From CAZCGA01 sp964498075 (GTDB taxonomy: Bacteria > Desulfobacterota > Binatia > HRBIN30), in contig CAZCGA010000004.1 in NCBI GenBank assembly GCA_964498075.1, forward strand, positions 1-64,000: 64,000 nt of DNA, read 5' to 3'. Each line of letters starts with the position of its first letter. Position 1 is the stretch's first letter. The position numbers were made by a program, and so were the translations under genes. The notes beneath the pieces were generated by a model. That model was not told the DNA's origin and made no database searches. It worked only from the letters and a program-made list of their open reading frames with translations. Below, one piece after another: positions 30,191-38,443 of the stretch.

Positions 30191-31003
30191 TCACAACGAC
30201 ACGCGGAAACGACGGACGGTGTTCTCGCAGGCCAGCGCCGCAACGGTGTCGAGGCGCTGCTGGCGCACTGCCGCGACGGCGGCCGCGGTGAGGATCACGT
30301 AGGCCGGCTCGTTGCGCGTGCCGCGATGTGGCACGGGCGCGAGAAACGGCGCGTCGGTTTCGACCATGAACCGGTCGGCCGGCACCAAGCGCGCGACGGC
30401 ACGCAGCTCGTCGGCGTTCTTGAACGTGATGATGCCGCTGAACGACAAGTCGAAGCCCAGATCGAGGAAGGCGCGCGCCGCGACCCGGTCGCCACTGAAG
30501 CAGTGAATGACCCCACCCACCTCGGCGGCCTTCTCCTCGTGCATGATCGCGACCGCGTCCTCGTAGGCGTCGCGCAGGTGGATCACCAACGGCAGGGCCA
30601 GTCGTCGCGCCAGTTGGATGAAGAGCCGGAAGGCCTCCTGCTGCTGCGGCCGCGGGGAGTTGTCGTAATAGTAGTCGAGACCCGTCTCGCCGATGGCCAC
30701 GACCTTCGGCATCCGGGCCAGCCGCTCGACCTCGTCAATGACCGCCGGCGACACGATGGACGCGTCATGCGGGTGGACGCCGACGGTCGCAACGATGCCG
30801 GGATGCTGCGCCGCCAGCGCCACCGCGTCGAAGTTGGCACGCATCGCGTCGCTCGCGCCAATTGTGACCATGCCACGGACACCCGCGGCCTGCGCCCGTG
30901 CGATGACCGCGTCACGATCGGCAGCGAACCGGGCCTCGTCGAGGTGGCAGTGCGAGTCGATCAGGCTCGCGCCGGGCGGCAGCGTTGCAGCCGGTGACGC
31001 CAT
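30191..31003 (-). CDS. tatD: TatD-family metal-dependent hydrolase
   Basis: TatD proteins are TIM-barrel nucleases. The first ligand motif DSHCHLDEARF, the central GETGLDYYYDN and a VMVETDAPF-like block (MVETDAPFLAPVPHRG) are present, and the length of 270 residues is standard. It ends the REC-REC-tmk-holB-ricT-metG unit, 6 nt after metG, a common neighbour order (metG-tatD). Confidence 0.93.
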   Translation of the reverse strand: MASPAATLPPGASLIDSHCHLDEARFAADRDAVIARAQAAGVRGMVTIGASDAMRANFDAVALAAQHPGIVATVGVHPHDASIVSPAVIDEVERLARMPKVVAIGETGLDYYYDNSPRPQQQEAFRLFIQLARRLALPLVIHLRDAYEDAVAIMHEEKAAEVGGVIHCFSGDRVAARAFLDLGFDLSFSGIITFKNADELRAVARLVPADRFMVETDAPFLAPVPHRGTRNEPAYVILTAAAVAAVRQQRLDTVAALACENTVRRFRVSL

Positions 31004-31009
31004 GGCGCT

Positions 31010-32548
31010 TCACGCCGCGCGCGTCTCGATGCGCGGAAAGAGCGCGACCGGCGGCCGCGTCTGCCGCCCGGGAGTGCAGTGGGTCCCCCACGCCAGCTCC
31101 GCAGGCAGCGTGGCCGGCGCCTGCAGGTCGAGCAACTCGAAGATCCGCGTACTGGTCTCCGGCATCGACCAGCTGAGCAGCACGGCGGTCGCCCGCAGGG
31201 CCTCGAGGAGATGATGCAGGATCGTGCCGACCCGTTCGCGTTGCGCGGCATCCTTGGCGAGGGTGAACGGCGCGGTAACCACGATGTACTTGTTCGCCTG
31301 GTCGATGGCCCGCCAGAGCGCCTCCAGGGCGCGGTGCAACGCCAGCTCCTCGGTAAGCCGCGGCACGGTGCGGTACGCCGCTTCGAACGCCGCGACCAAC
31401 GCGCCGTCATCGGCGGTCAGCGGACCTAGCGGCTGCACCACGCCGTTGAAGTAGCGCTGCTGCATGGACAGCGTGCGACTCACCAGATTGCCGAGGTTGT
31501 TGGCGAGATCCGCATTGATGCGCGTGACCAGGGCGTCTTCACTAAACACCGCGTCTTGGCCGAACGCCATCTCGCGTAGCAGGAAGTAGCGCAGCGCGTC
31601 GATCCCGTAGCGTGCCTTTATGTCCAACGGGCGAATCACGTTGCCGAGGCTCTTGGACATCTTGCTGTCCCCGCTCAGCCAGTAGCCATGCACCAGGAGC
31701 CGTTTGAACAGCGGCAAGTCCAAGGCCATGAGCATGGCGGGCCAGAAGATGGCGTGCGGCTTGAGAATGTCCTTGCCGATGGCGTGATGCGCCTCCGGCC
31801 ACAGCGCCTCGAAGGCGGCGTCCCCGTGCGCCTTGAGCCCGCTGACATAACTGATCAACGCATCGAACCAGACGTAGGTGACGTAGTTGGAATCGAACGG
31901 CAGCTCGATACCCCACGCCAGCCGTTGCTTCGGTCGCGAGATACACAGGTCGCCGAGCGTGCCACTGCGCAGCATCGCCAACACTTCGTTGCGGTAGCGC
32001 TCCGGCGTGATGGCATCCGGATGCGCCTCCAGATGCGCGATCACCCGGTCGAAGTACTTGGTCATCCGAAAGAAGTAGTTCTCCTCCTCGATCGGCGTAG
32101 GCGCGGTGTGGTGGTCCGGGCACTTGCCGTCGATCAGCTCCTTCTCGGTGAGAAAGCGCTCGCACCCGGTGCAGTAGAGGCCGCTGTAGCGGCTGAAGTA
32201 GATGTCGCCGTTGGCGTGAACGCGGCTGAGGAACTCCCCCACGAGGCGCTCGTGCTGCGCATCGGTGGTGCGCACGAACTGATCGTAGCGGAAGCCGCAC
32301 GCATCCCACGTCTGGCGAAAGAGCGGGCTGATGCGATCGGCGTACACTTGTGGGCTGACACCAGCGGCGGCGGCGGCGGTGGCGATCTTGTCGCCGTGCT
32401 CGTCCGTGCCCGTCACCAGGAAGGTCTCGTCGCCACGAGCACGATGGAAACGCGCCAGCGTGTCGGCGATCACCGTGGTATAAGTGTGGCCAAGGTGCGG
32501 CTCGCCGTTGATGTAGTAGATCGGCGTGGTGATGTAGAAGCGGCCCAC
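31010..32548 (-). CDS. metG: Methionine--tRNA ligase
   Basis: MetRS charges tRNA-Met. The class I signature PHLGHTYT follows FYITTPIYYINGE at the N-terminus. A zinc knuckle CTGCERFLTEKELIDGKCPDH lies near residue 125, and KMSKSLGN near residue 297. The 512-residue protein lacks the C-terminal EMAP/Arc1p-like tRNA-binding domain found in longer forms. It sits between ricT and tatD in the same operon. Confidence 0.97.
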   Translation of the reverse strand: MGRFYITTPIYYINGEPHLGHTYTTVIADTLARFHRARGDETFLVTGTDEHGDKIATAAAAAGVSPQVYADRISPLFRQTWDACGFRYDQFVRTTDAQHERLVGEFLSRVHANGDIYFSRYSGLYCTGCERFLTEKELIDGKCPDHHTAPTPIEEENYFFRMTKYFDRVIAHLEAHPDAITPERYRNEVLAMLRSGTLGDLCISRPKQRLAWGIELPFDSNYVTYVWFDALISYVSGLKAHGDAAFEALWPEAHHAIGKDILKPHAIFWPAMLMALDLPLFKRLLVHGYWLSGDSKMSKSLGNVIRPLDIKARYGIDALRYFLLREMAFGQDAVFSEDALVTRINADLANNLGNLVSRTLSMQQRYFNGVVQPLGPLTADDGALVAAFEAAYRTVPRLTEELALHRALEALWRAIDQANKYIVVTAPFTLAKDAAQRERVGTILHHLLEALRATAVLLSWSMPETSTRIFELLDLQAPATLPAELAWGTHCTPGRQTRPPVALFPRIETRAA

Positions 32549-32570
32549 CGGAGTGCCGTTGCGCAGCCGC

Positions 32571-33410
32571 CTACTGCGCCTTCTTCTCGACCAGATCTTC
32601 GAGTGTCGCTTCGGCCTCGACGCCGTCTTCCCGGCGGATCATGACCGTCTGCTTGAGCACGTTCTGGCGCGTCACCACGCCGTCGCCCTTCACCGACACC
32701 ACCGTGGCACCGATCGCCGGCAGATTGCGCCCCAGCTCGACGTACGTGTCGTACTCGTAGCGCAGGCAGCACTTGAGCCGGCCGCACATCCCCGCGAGCT
32801 TGGAGGGGTTGAGCGACAGGTTCTGCGCCTTGGCCATCTTGAGCGACACGGCGCCGAGGTCGCGCAACCAGCTCGAGCAGCACAGCTCGCGCCCACACGG
32901 GCCGACGGCGCCGATCACCTTGGCCTCGTCGCGGGCACCGATCTGTTTCATCTCGACGCGCATGTGCAGCACATGCGCCAGCTCGCGGACCAGGTCGCGA
33001 AAGTCGACGCGTCCCTCGGCGGAGAAGAAGAACGTCACCTTGCCGGCATCGAAGGCGTGCTCCGCCTTGATCAGCTTCATGCGCAGCCCGCGCTCACGCA
33101 CCCGATGCAAGCAGATGCGCACCGCCTCGTGCTCCTTGGTGCGGTTGCGCTCGAGCTTGTCGAACTCGCGCGTGTCGGCCTTCTTGATGATGCGCCGGAC
33201 GCTGCTGCCGGGCGCTGGCGCAGGGGTCGACTGCGGCAGGGCGATCACCGTGCCGAGCATGGTGCCCTGCTCGGTGTCGACCACGACTTGATCGCCCAAC
33301 TGCAACCACAGGTGACCGGCATCGTAGCTGTGTATCGCACCGGCGTCGCGAAACTGGACGCCGACCAAGTTCACACTGCGCGGTGCCACAGCGCTCTCGG
33401 TGGTTTCCAT
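32571..33410 (-). CDS. ricT: PSP1-domain protein, RicT-like
   Basis: RicT (YaaT) proteins carry an Fe-S centre and act in a complex affecting mRNA processing in Firmicutes; the role elsewhere is less clear. The protein has the PSP1 core and the cysteine clusters GPCGRELCC and MCGRLKCC. The start METTESAV at 33410 shares one base with the holB stop (TGATG), which favours it over a longer frame reaching 33488. The holB-ricT-metG order is widely conserved. Confidence 0.9.
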   Translation of the reverse strand: METTESAVAPRSVNLVGVQFRDAGAIHSYDAGHLWLQLGDQVVVDTEQGTMLGTVIALPQSTPAPAPGSSVRRIIKKADTREFDKLERNRTKEHEAVRICLHRVRERGLRMKLIKAEHAFDAGKVTFFFSAEGRVDFRDLVRELAHVLHMRVEMKQIGARDEAKVIGAVGPCGRELCCSSWLRDLGAVSLKMAKAQNLSLNPSKLAGMCGRLKCCLRYEYDTYVELGRNLPAIGATVVSVKGDGVVTRQNVLKQTVMIRREDGVEAEATLEDLVEKKAQ

Positions 33411-34396
33411 CACGCCCGCGCCAAGCGCAGCAGCAGCGCTTCCAGCAGGAGCTGTCGGTTCGGGTTGCCCCACCGCAGCCCTTCCCATGCCTTGTGGACA
33501 GCGTCGGTGCGCCGCATGGCGGACCGGAGATCGGTCGCCGCGACGGGCGCAACCTGACGGCGCAAGGCCAGGTGTGCCGCGCCGACCGCGCGGACGGCGT
33601 CATCGCGATAGTGCGACAACAGCATCTCGATCTTGACCGCGGCGTGGGTTTCCGGACGGTTCAGCTCAGTGGCCAATTGCACGACGCGAACATAGCGAGC
33701 TTGATGCAGCCCGGCAAGTTGGGACGCGAGCGCTTCGGAGTCGTCACCGCCCAGGCCCTGGCTCAGTGCCAGGGCGCGCCCCGGGCTGCCCTCCGCCAGC
33801 GCCGCCAGCTCGGCGGCAGCTGTAGCATCGAGCCCGGCGCGCTCGATCAGGATCTCCCCGACGGTCTCGGCCGGCAGCGGCGCGAACTGCACGCGCTGGC
33901 AGCGGGAACGAACGGTCGGCAACAGGGCGTCGGGGTTGTTCGCGATCAGGATCAACAGCGAGTGCTCCGGGGGCTCTTCCAGCGTCTTCAGCAGCGCGTT
34001 CTGCGCCGCCACGGTGAGCATGTGCGCATCGTCGATGACGGCGATCTTGACCTTCCCGCGCATCGGTTGCAGCTGCACGAAGCGCTTGACGTGCCGGGCG
34101 CGCTCGATGCCGATCTCCTTCTTGCCCGACGCGACCGCAATCAGTTGGAAGTCGGGATGACTCTCGACGGCGATCTGGCGACACGACCCGCAGCTGCCGC
34201 ACGCGTCATCGCCGGCGTGCTCGCACTGCTGCCACGCCGCCAGGGCCAACGCCACGCCGCGCTTGCCAATGCCGTCGGGGCCGGCAAAGAGCAGGGCGTG
34301 CGCCAGCCGCTCCGCGGCCGCGGCGGTGCGCAGGCGCTCGCACACCCGCTCGTGTCCGCGAACCGCCGCGAAGCCGCTCACCGCGAGTCGAGACAT
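33410..34396 (-). CDS. holB: DNA polymerase III subunit delta'
   Basis: Delta' is the rigid stator of the clamp loader. An N-terminal AAA+ fold with a P-loop-like FAGPDGIGKRGVAL is followed by a zinc module with CGSCGSC. Sensor-region sequence KTLEEPPEHSLLILIANNPD and a helical C-terminal part complete it. The 328-residue length is normal. It overlaps tmk by 19 nt, the usual tmk-holB arrangement. Confidence 0.93.
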   Translation of the reverse strand: MSRLAVSGFAAVRGHERVCERLRTAAAAERLAHALLFAGPDGIGKRGVALALAAWQQCEHAGDDACGSCGSCRQIAVESHPDFQLIAVASGKKEIGIERARHVKRFVQLQPMRGKVKIAVIDDAHMLTVAAQNALLKTLEEPPEHSLLILIANNPDALLPTVRSRCQRVQFAPLPAETVGEILIERAGLDATAAAELAALAEGSPGRALALSQGLGGDDSEALASQLAGLHQARYVRVVQLATELNRPETHAAVKIEMLLSHYRDDAVRAVGAAHLALRRQVAPVAATDLRSAMRRTDAVHKAWEGLRWGNPNRQLLLEALLLRLARA

Positions 34397-35001
34397 TGCA
34401 TCACCGCGTCGATGACCCGCCGCCGAACTTGTTCTTCCGCCGCGGTCGCATCGATCACCCGATAGCGTTCAGGATCTTGGCCCGCAAACCGCAGGAACGC
34501 GGCACGGACGCGTTCGTGAAACGCCTGCTCTTCACGGTGGAAACGGTCGTTGCCGCGGGCACGTTGCAACCCGACGGCAACCGGACAGTCCAACAGCACG
34601 GTCAGCGCCGGCGACACCCCCTGCCGTGCGATCGCATCGAGGCGGCTCACCACGTCGACATCCAATGCGCGCGCATATCCTTGGTAGGCGATCGTCGAGG
34701 CGGAGAAGCGGTCGGTGAGCACGATGTCGCCGCGCGCCAGCGCCGGCTCGATCCGCTCGGTCACGTGCTGCGCCCGGTCCGCCAGGTAGAGCAGCAGCTC
34801 CGTCAACGGCGCCGGCGGCGCGCCGGGCAGATGCATGAGAATGCGGCGCAGCTCGATACCCAGCGCAGTGCCGCCCGGCTCACGCGTCTCGACGACGCTG
34901 AGGCCGCGGTCGCGCAGCGCGACGGCCGCCGAACGGATGTGCGTGGACTTGCCGGCGCCCTCGATCCCTTCGAATGCGATCAGGCGCCCCCGCTCACTCA
35001 A
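34378..35001 (-). CDS. tmk: Thymidylate kinase
   Basis: Tmk phosphorylates dTMP to dTDP. The P-loop FEGIEGAGKSTH, the DR(Y/F)-type LTDRFSASTIAYQGYAR and the TREPGGT loop are all visible. Length of 207 residues is typical. It overlaps the upstream receiver gene by 8 nt and holB by 19 nt, so it is translationally coupled on both sides. Confidence 0.95.
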   Translation of the reverse strand: MSERGRLIAFEGIEGAGKSTHIRSAAVALRDRGLSVVETREPGGTALGIELRRILMHLPGAPPAPLTELLLYLADRAQHVTERIEPALARGDIVLTDRFSASTIAYQGYARALDVDVVSRLDAIARQGVSPALTVLLDCPVAVGLQRARGNDRFHREEQAFHERVRAAFLRFAGQDPERYRVIDATAAEEQVRRRVIDAVMQCLDSR

Positions 35002-35377
35002 CCGACTCCCCTTTGTCGAGCATGAGCTCGATGCCGTACAGGAGCTGCTTGGCGGTGAACGGTTTGGTGATGTAGTAATCGGCGCCGTACTGATAGCCGC
35101 TGAGCAGGTCCTCGTCGTGGGTCTTTGCGGTCACCAGGATCACCGGCAACCGTCCCGTGGCGGTGTTCTGCTTGACGTGCTGCAACACCTCGATGCCGCT
35201 CATCTCGGGCATCATCACGTCGAGCAGGATCAGCTTGACCGGTTGCTTGGCGAGCACGACCAAGGCCTCCGCACCGCTGCACGCCACCGCCACCTCGTAA
35301 CCGCGGCTCTCGAGGATCGTCCGCATGATGGTGACGCTGTCGGCGTTGTCGTCGACAACCAAGATCGTGTCTTTCAT
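34994..35377 (-). CDS. Stand-alone receiver (CheY-like) protein
   Basis: A single REC domain of 127 residues has the acidic pair in VVDDNADS, the phospho-acceptor Asp53 in LLDVMMPEMSG, a Thr in LVTAKT and the Lys in ITKPFT. No output domain is present. It overlaps tmk by 8 nt and follows a second REC gene by 31 nt. A longer in-frame start at 35518 is rejected because it runs through the preceding REC gene. Confidence 0.92.
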   Translation of the reverse strand: MKDTILVVDDNADSVTIMRTILESRGYEVAVACSGAEALVVLAKQPVKLILLDVMMPEMSGIEVLQHVKQNTATGRLPVILVTAKTHDEDLLSGYQYGADYYITKPFTAKQLLYGIELMLDKGESVE

Positions 35378-35408
35378 AGGTGGGCTTACACGCGCGGTCG
35401 TTCTGCGA

Positions 35409-35804
35409 TCAGGAGCCCCCGATGTACTTGCGCACCATGGCACGGATGGCGGCCGGGCGGGCCGGCTTCGGGATGTAATCGTCGCAGCCTGCCGCACGTG
35501 CCTGCTCCTCATCGCCACGCATGGCCACGGCAGTCAGCGCAACGACGGGTATCCGGCGGGTGTCGGGATCGCTCTTGAGCCGTCGCGTTGCTTCCCAGCC
35601 GTCCATGGTCGGCAGCGCCAGATCCATGAGAATCAGATCGGGAAGCTCGGCGCGGGCTTGCGCCAGTGCTTCAACCCCGTCGGTGGCTTCGATGACCAGA
35701 TACCCCTCGACGGCGAGCACCTTCGTGACGATGCGCCGATTGTCGGTGTCATCCTCCACCACCAAGATCTTCTTGGGTACTTCCTTCACCGGCACCGTGG
35801 ACAC
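35409..35804 (-). CDS. Stand-alone receiver (CheY-like) protein
   Basis: A second single REC domain (131 residues) has VVEDDTDNRR, the acceptor Asp61 in LMDLALPTMDGW, ALTA and the Lys in IPKPAR. The start is GTG with GGGAGGCC just before it. It is the first gene after the best promoter in the window and leads a replication/translation operon. The family resembles the Cyanobacterial/Myxobacterial short REC proteins that shuttle phosphate between hybrid kinases. Confidence 0.92.
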   Translation of the reverse strand: MSTVPVKEVPKKILVVEDDTDNRRIVTKVLAVEGYLVIEATDGVEALAQARAELPDLILMDLALPTMDGWEATRRLKSDPDTRRIPVVALTAVAMRGDEEQARAAGCDDYIPKPARPAAIRAMVRKYIGGS

Positions 35805-35827
35805 GGCCTCCCTCGCGTCTCGGAAGT

Positions 35828-35857
35828 CTTATATCCGTCCAGCCAACGGCGTGTAAA
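35828..35857 (-). promoter_or_regulatory. Sigma70-type promoter for the REC-REC-tmk-holB-ricT-metG-tatD operon
   Basis: On the minus strand TTTACA (35857-35852), an 18-bp spacer and TATAAG (35833-35828) each match consensus at five of six positions. The -10 ends 23 nt before the GTG at 35804. Confidence 0.65.
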
Positions 35858-35896
35858 GGGCGCGTCGCTGTTCCGATGCGATCTGACGCCGGTGAT

Positions 35897-36916
35897 TCAG
35901 AGCTGCTCTTGCCAGCCTGTTAGAACGGCGGCGTGCGGCAGCAGTCCGGGAAAGGCCGGGTCATTCTCAGCCAGGGCCTGGCTGCTGTAGACGATGAACC
36001 CACTGCCCCGCAAATCCAGGCGCTCGTCTGTGTCGGCGGCGTGCCACAGCGCCCCAGTCACCGTCACGGTGCTCGAGGGCTCGAACACCACGCCGCCCAT
36101 GGCCAGCACCAGGCCGGTAAATGCCAGACGTCCGGTGACGTGCAGCGTACCTCTCACGACCAGGATCCCGCACCCGCTCAGCGAGCCCGACACCTCCAGG
36201 TCCCCCGGAACCACCGAGATCTGCGGCGCGGATCGCAGCCCGATGGTCGCGTCGTCAGCCAGCGGAGCCGACAGCGTCACGCCTTCGCTCCGCCGGGCAA
36301 CCGCGGTGGCGCACGCGTGCAGGTCGAGTGACGACCCAGCGGCACTGGGGCCGGCGACCGCGGGGATCGCAGCGGCAGACCCGGTTGGCTGTGAAGCCGG
36401 GTCGCCGATGCGGTGGTCCAGCCCGGAGAGCGAGAAGCGGGCACTGCCCATGAGCGCGGTGATGTCGCCTTCCGCAACCAATGCGGCCGGGGTGAATGGA
36501 ATCGGCGAACGCGTCACCAGTGCCACCAATACCTTGCTCGCGCCATGCACGCCCTGTCCTTGGCTGACCAGGCGGATCAGGGCGCTACCGACCTTCGTGA
36601 CCCGGACCTCATAGCGAAACGGTGCGTCCGGAAAGTCAGCCACGGGACCCTCCGTGAACGGGAACGCACCGTCATCGCCGGTTCCGAGGGTGCGGTCGGG
36701 GCCCGCGAGTATGGCATCGAAGGAACTGCCGGCAGGGATCTCTGCCAGCGCGTGCTCGAGCCCGGCCTCGGCGACGTAGAACGCCTGCATCTCCGCACGC
36801 AGGTTGCGCTGAATCATCAGATCGATGCGGCACTGCATGGCCACGAAGACCCCCAGCGGCAGAAGAATCATGGCGATGCCGAGGGTGGACACCAGTGCGG
36901 CGCCGCGTTGGTTCAT
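35897..36916 (-). CDS. PilX-like minor pilin / pilus assembly protein
   Basis: The N-terminus MNQRGAALVSTLGIAMILLP is the PilX_N type: a short basic lead and a hydrophobic helix without a canonical GFTLIE site. AFYVAEAGLEHAL follows near residue 45, typical of this family. The remaining 290 residues are beta-rich and glycine-rich. It follows pilW by 7 nt and is the last of four minor pilin-like genes, so it probably primes or caps a type IV pilus or pseudopilus. Confidence 0.82.
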   Translation of the reverse strand: MNQRGAALVSTLGIAMILLPLGVFVAMQCRIDLMIQRNLRAEMQAFYVAEAGLEHALAEIPAGSSFDAILAGPDRTLGTGDDGAFPFTEGPVADFPDAPFRYEVRVTKVGSALIRLVSQGQGVHGASKVLVALVTRSPIPFTPAALVAEGDITALMGSARFSLSGLDHRIGDPASQPTGSAAAIPAVAGPSAAGSSLDLHACATAVARRSEGVTLSAPLADDATIGLRSAPQISVVPGDLEVSGSLSGCGILVVRGTLHVTGRLAFTGLVLAMGGVVFEPSSTVTVTGALWHAADTDERLDLRGSGFIVYSSQALAENDPAFPGLLPHAAVLTGWQEQL

Positions 36917-36923
36917 CGTGTCC

Positions 36924-37517
36924 TCAGTGGTTGCGCAGATAGACGGTGCTTGACAGCACCGACGTCAGCGGTGCAGCGACGAGCGCGGACGGATTCGGCA
37001 GCTCGACTTGCAGCCGGACGTCGATGCGCCGAATCCGGGCGCGATCCTCAGGGGGCATCCCGCTCGGCACCGCCGGGATCTCGGCGCCGGTCTCATCAAA
37101 GAACGAGAAGCGCACGCCGTCGGAGGACACGTTGCGCGCGAACGGCTGTGGGCTGCCGCCGCCGGTCGCCCGTTGCAGCTGATGCTTGCCGGGATTGAAC
37201 ACGTACGCAATCAGCTCGTTGCTGTCCGCGGTGTCGCCGTCGCCGTTCAGATCGCTGGCGACGTCGACCCGCTCGGGGCCGGCGACGCGCACCGCCGTCA
37301 CCGGCGTGCCCGCGGCACTGAACCCCGCCATCCGCAACTCGCGCGTCATCACGTCGATCGCCATGACGGTCACCTCCTGGACCTCACTCTGCGCCTCCTG
37401 TAAGCGCACGTTGAGGAAGGCGGCCCGCGCGAAGCTGTACGACATGGCGCTGAGGATCGACACGAAGAGAAGGCTGGTGAGCAGCTCGACCAGACTCGTG
37501 CCGCGCTCGCTGGTCAT
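36924..37517 (-). CDS. PilW-like minor pilin (prepilin)
   Basis: A class III-type prepilin leader, ERG followed by TSLVELLTSLLFVSILSAM, ends in the processing Gly and has Glu5 of the mature chain. The body has VMTRELRMAGF, a PilW hallmark, and a DLNGDGDTADSNELIAY segment that looks like a calcium-binding loop. The start at 37517 is fixed by leader length; the upstream extension runs through the pilV gene. Confidence 0.85.
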   Translation of the reverse strand: MTSERGTSLVELLTSLLFVSILSAMSYSFARAAFLNVRLQEAQSEVQEVTVMAIDVMTRELRMAGFSAAGTPVTAVRVAGPERVDVASDLNGDGDTADSNELIAYVFNPGKHQLQRATGGGSPQPFARNVSSDGVRFSFFDETGAEIPAVPSGMPPEDRARIRRIDVRLQVELPNPSALVAAPLTSVLSSTVYLRNH

Positions 37518-37525
37518 GCAGCGTC

Positions 37526-37873
37526 TCACCGTCGCACCAGGGTCGCCAGGTGTACGTCTTGTGGGCCGCCGTCGTTCCACGAGACCGTCACCTCGAGCCG
37601 ATGCAACCCCTGATGCCCGTTCCACGGCGCGTCGCTCCCGGACCGGTCGAAGCCGCCGGCGCTCGGCAGGGCGTCGAGCGGCTGCCCGGTACGCAGGCGT
37701 TCGAGGCCGTCCGCGGCCAGTTGCGTGGCCTCCATCCGCTTCTTGCTCGCCACCAGGGCGCGCTGCGTACTGATCAGCGTCGTCGTCAATGCCAGCGCGA
37801 TCACCGACAACAGCAGGACGGCGACGATGACCTCGATCAACGTAAAGCCGTGGGGTCGATGCGTAGCCGGCAT
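37526..37873 (-). CDS. PilV-like minor pilin (prepilin)
   Basis: A canonical leader PHG/FTLIEVIVAVLLLSVIALA gives the PilD cleavage site and mature Glu5. The mature protein is short (about 105 residues) with LVASKKRMEATQLAADGLERLR helices and a small beta domain. The ATG at 37873 shares one base with the stop of the FimT gene (TGATG), so the genes are coupled. Confidence 0.87.
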   Translation of the reverse strand: MPATHRPHGFTLIEVIVAVLLLSVIALALTTTLISTQRALVASKKRMEATQLAADGLERLRTGQPLDALPSAGGFDRSGSDAPWNGHQGLHRLEVTVSWNDGGPQDVHLATLVRR

Positions 37874-38316
37874 CACTGCACCCGGATCTGCCCCGCGATG
37901 TCCACGATGACGCTGCGCTCGCTACCGGTGCCGTTGCGCAGCGTCACCGTGCCGAAGCTCTCGGCATTCCCCCGCGGCCGAAAGCCGATTGCCCGGTCGC
38001 GCGCCGTACAGTCGCTGATGGCGATGTCTTGCGGCAGTCGAGCCGGCACTCCGGCATCGGCGTACGCATCGCGCTCCAGCCGCTGCAGCTGATAGCTGCC
38101 ACCCGTTTCGGCGAAGACGATGCGGTGATTGACGTGCTCGGTCACGGCGCGCACGCGCGCCAGTTTCAGATCCATCACCACTTGCCGCGTCGCACTACTG
38201 AGATCCAGGCTTGGCCGCAGGGCGCGATGGCCGAGAACCGCGACGCCGCCCAGGATCCCGGCCAACGCCAGCACAACCAGTAGCTCGAGGAGCGTGAGTC
38301 CGCTCCCCTCCGGCAT
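37873..38316 (-). CDS. FimT/GspH-like pseudopilin
   Basis: The leader MPEGSG/LTLLELLVVLALAGILGG has the processing Gly and Glu5 of the mature chain; Leu replaces the usual Phe1. GspH/FimT features follow: SLDLSSATRQVVMDLKLARVRA and a C-terminal beta domain with RPRGNAESFG. FimT proteins bind DNA in competence pili, but that cannot be shown here. The start at 38316 is set by the normal short leader, although the frame is open to 38361. Confidence 0.85.
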   Translation of the reverse strand: MPEGSGLTLLELLVVLALAGILGGVAVLGHRALRPSLDLSSATRQVVMDLKLARVRAVTEHVNHRIVFAETGGSYQLQRLERDAYADAGVPARLPQDIAISDCTARDRAIGFRPRGNAESFGTVTLRNGTGSERSVIVDIAGQIRVQ

Positions 38317-38381
38317 TGCGAAAGCTGCCCCGTCGCGTCTGCACGTAGCCCTCACGACCACACCTTCCTATAGTGCGGCGG

Positions 38382-38411
38382 ATACTACTGCATGTAGCGG
38401 CTTAATTGCAA
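38382..38411 (-). promoter_or_regulatory. Candidate promoter for the minor pilin genes
   Basis: On the minus strand TTGCAA (38411-38406), an 18-bp spacer and TAGTAT (38387-38382) lie about 65 nt before the FimT-like ATG, in an AT-rich gap after pilD. Confidence 0.4.
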
Positions 38412-38443
38412 ACGTAAAAGGGACTTGACTATATATCCATACA

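Noticed and set aside
27658..30243. Very long open frame on the minus strand (about 860 codons)
   Set aside because: It runs antisense through the hybrid histidine kinase, whose GAF, PAS, HisKA, HATPase and REC motifs are all intact. The antisense product is rich in His, Arg and Gln with no recognisable motif, as expected from GC-rich codon shadows.
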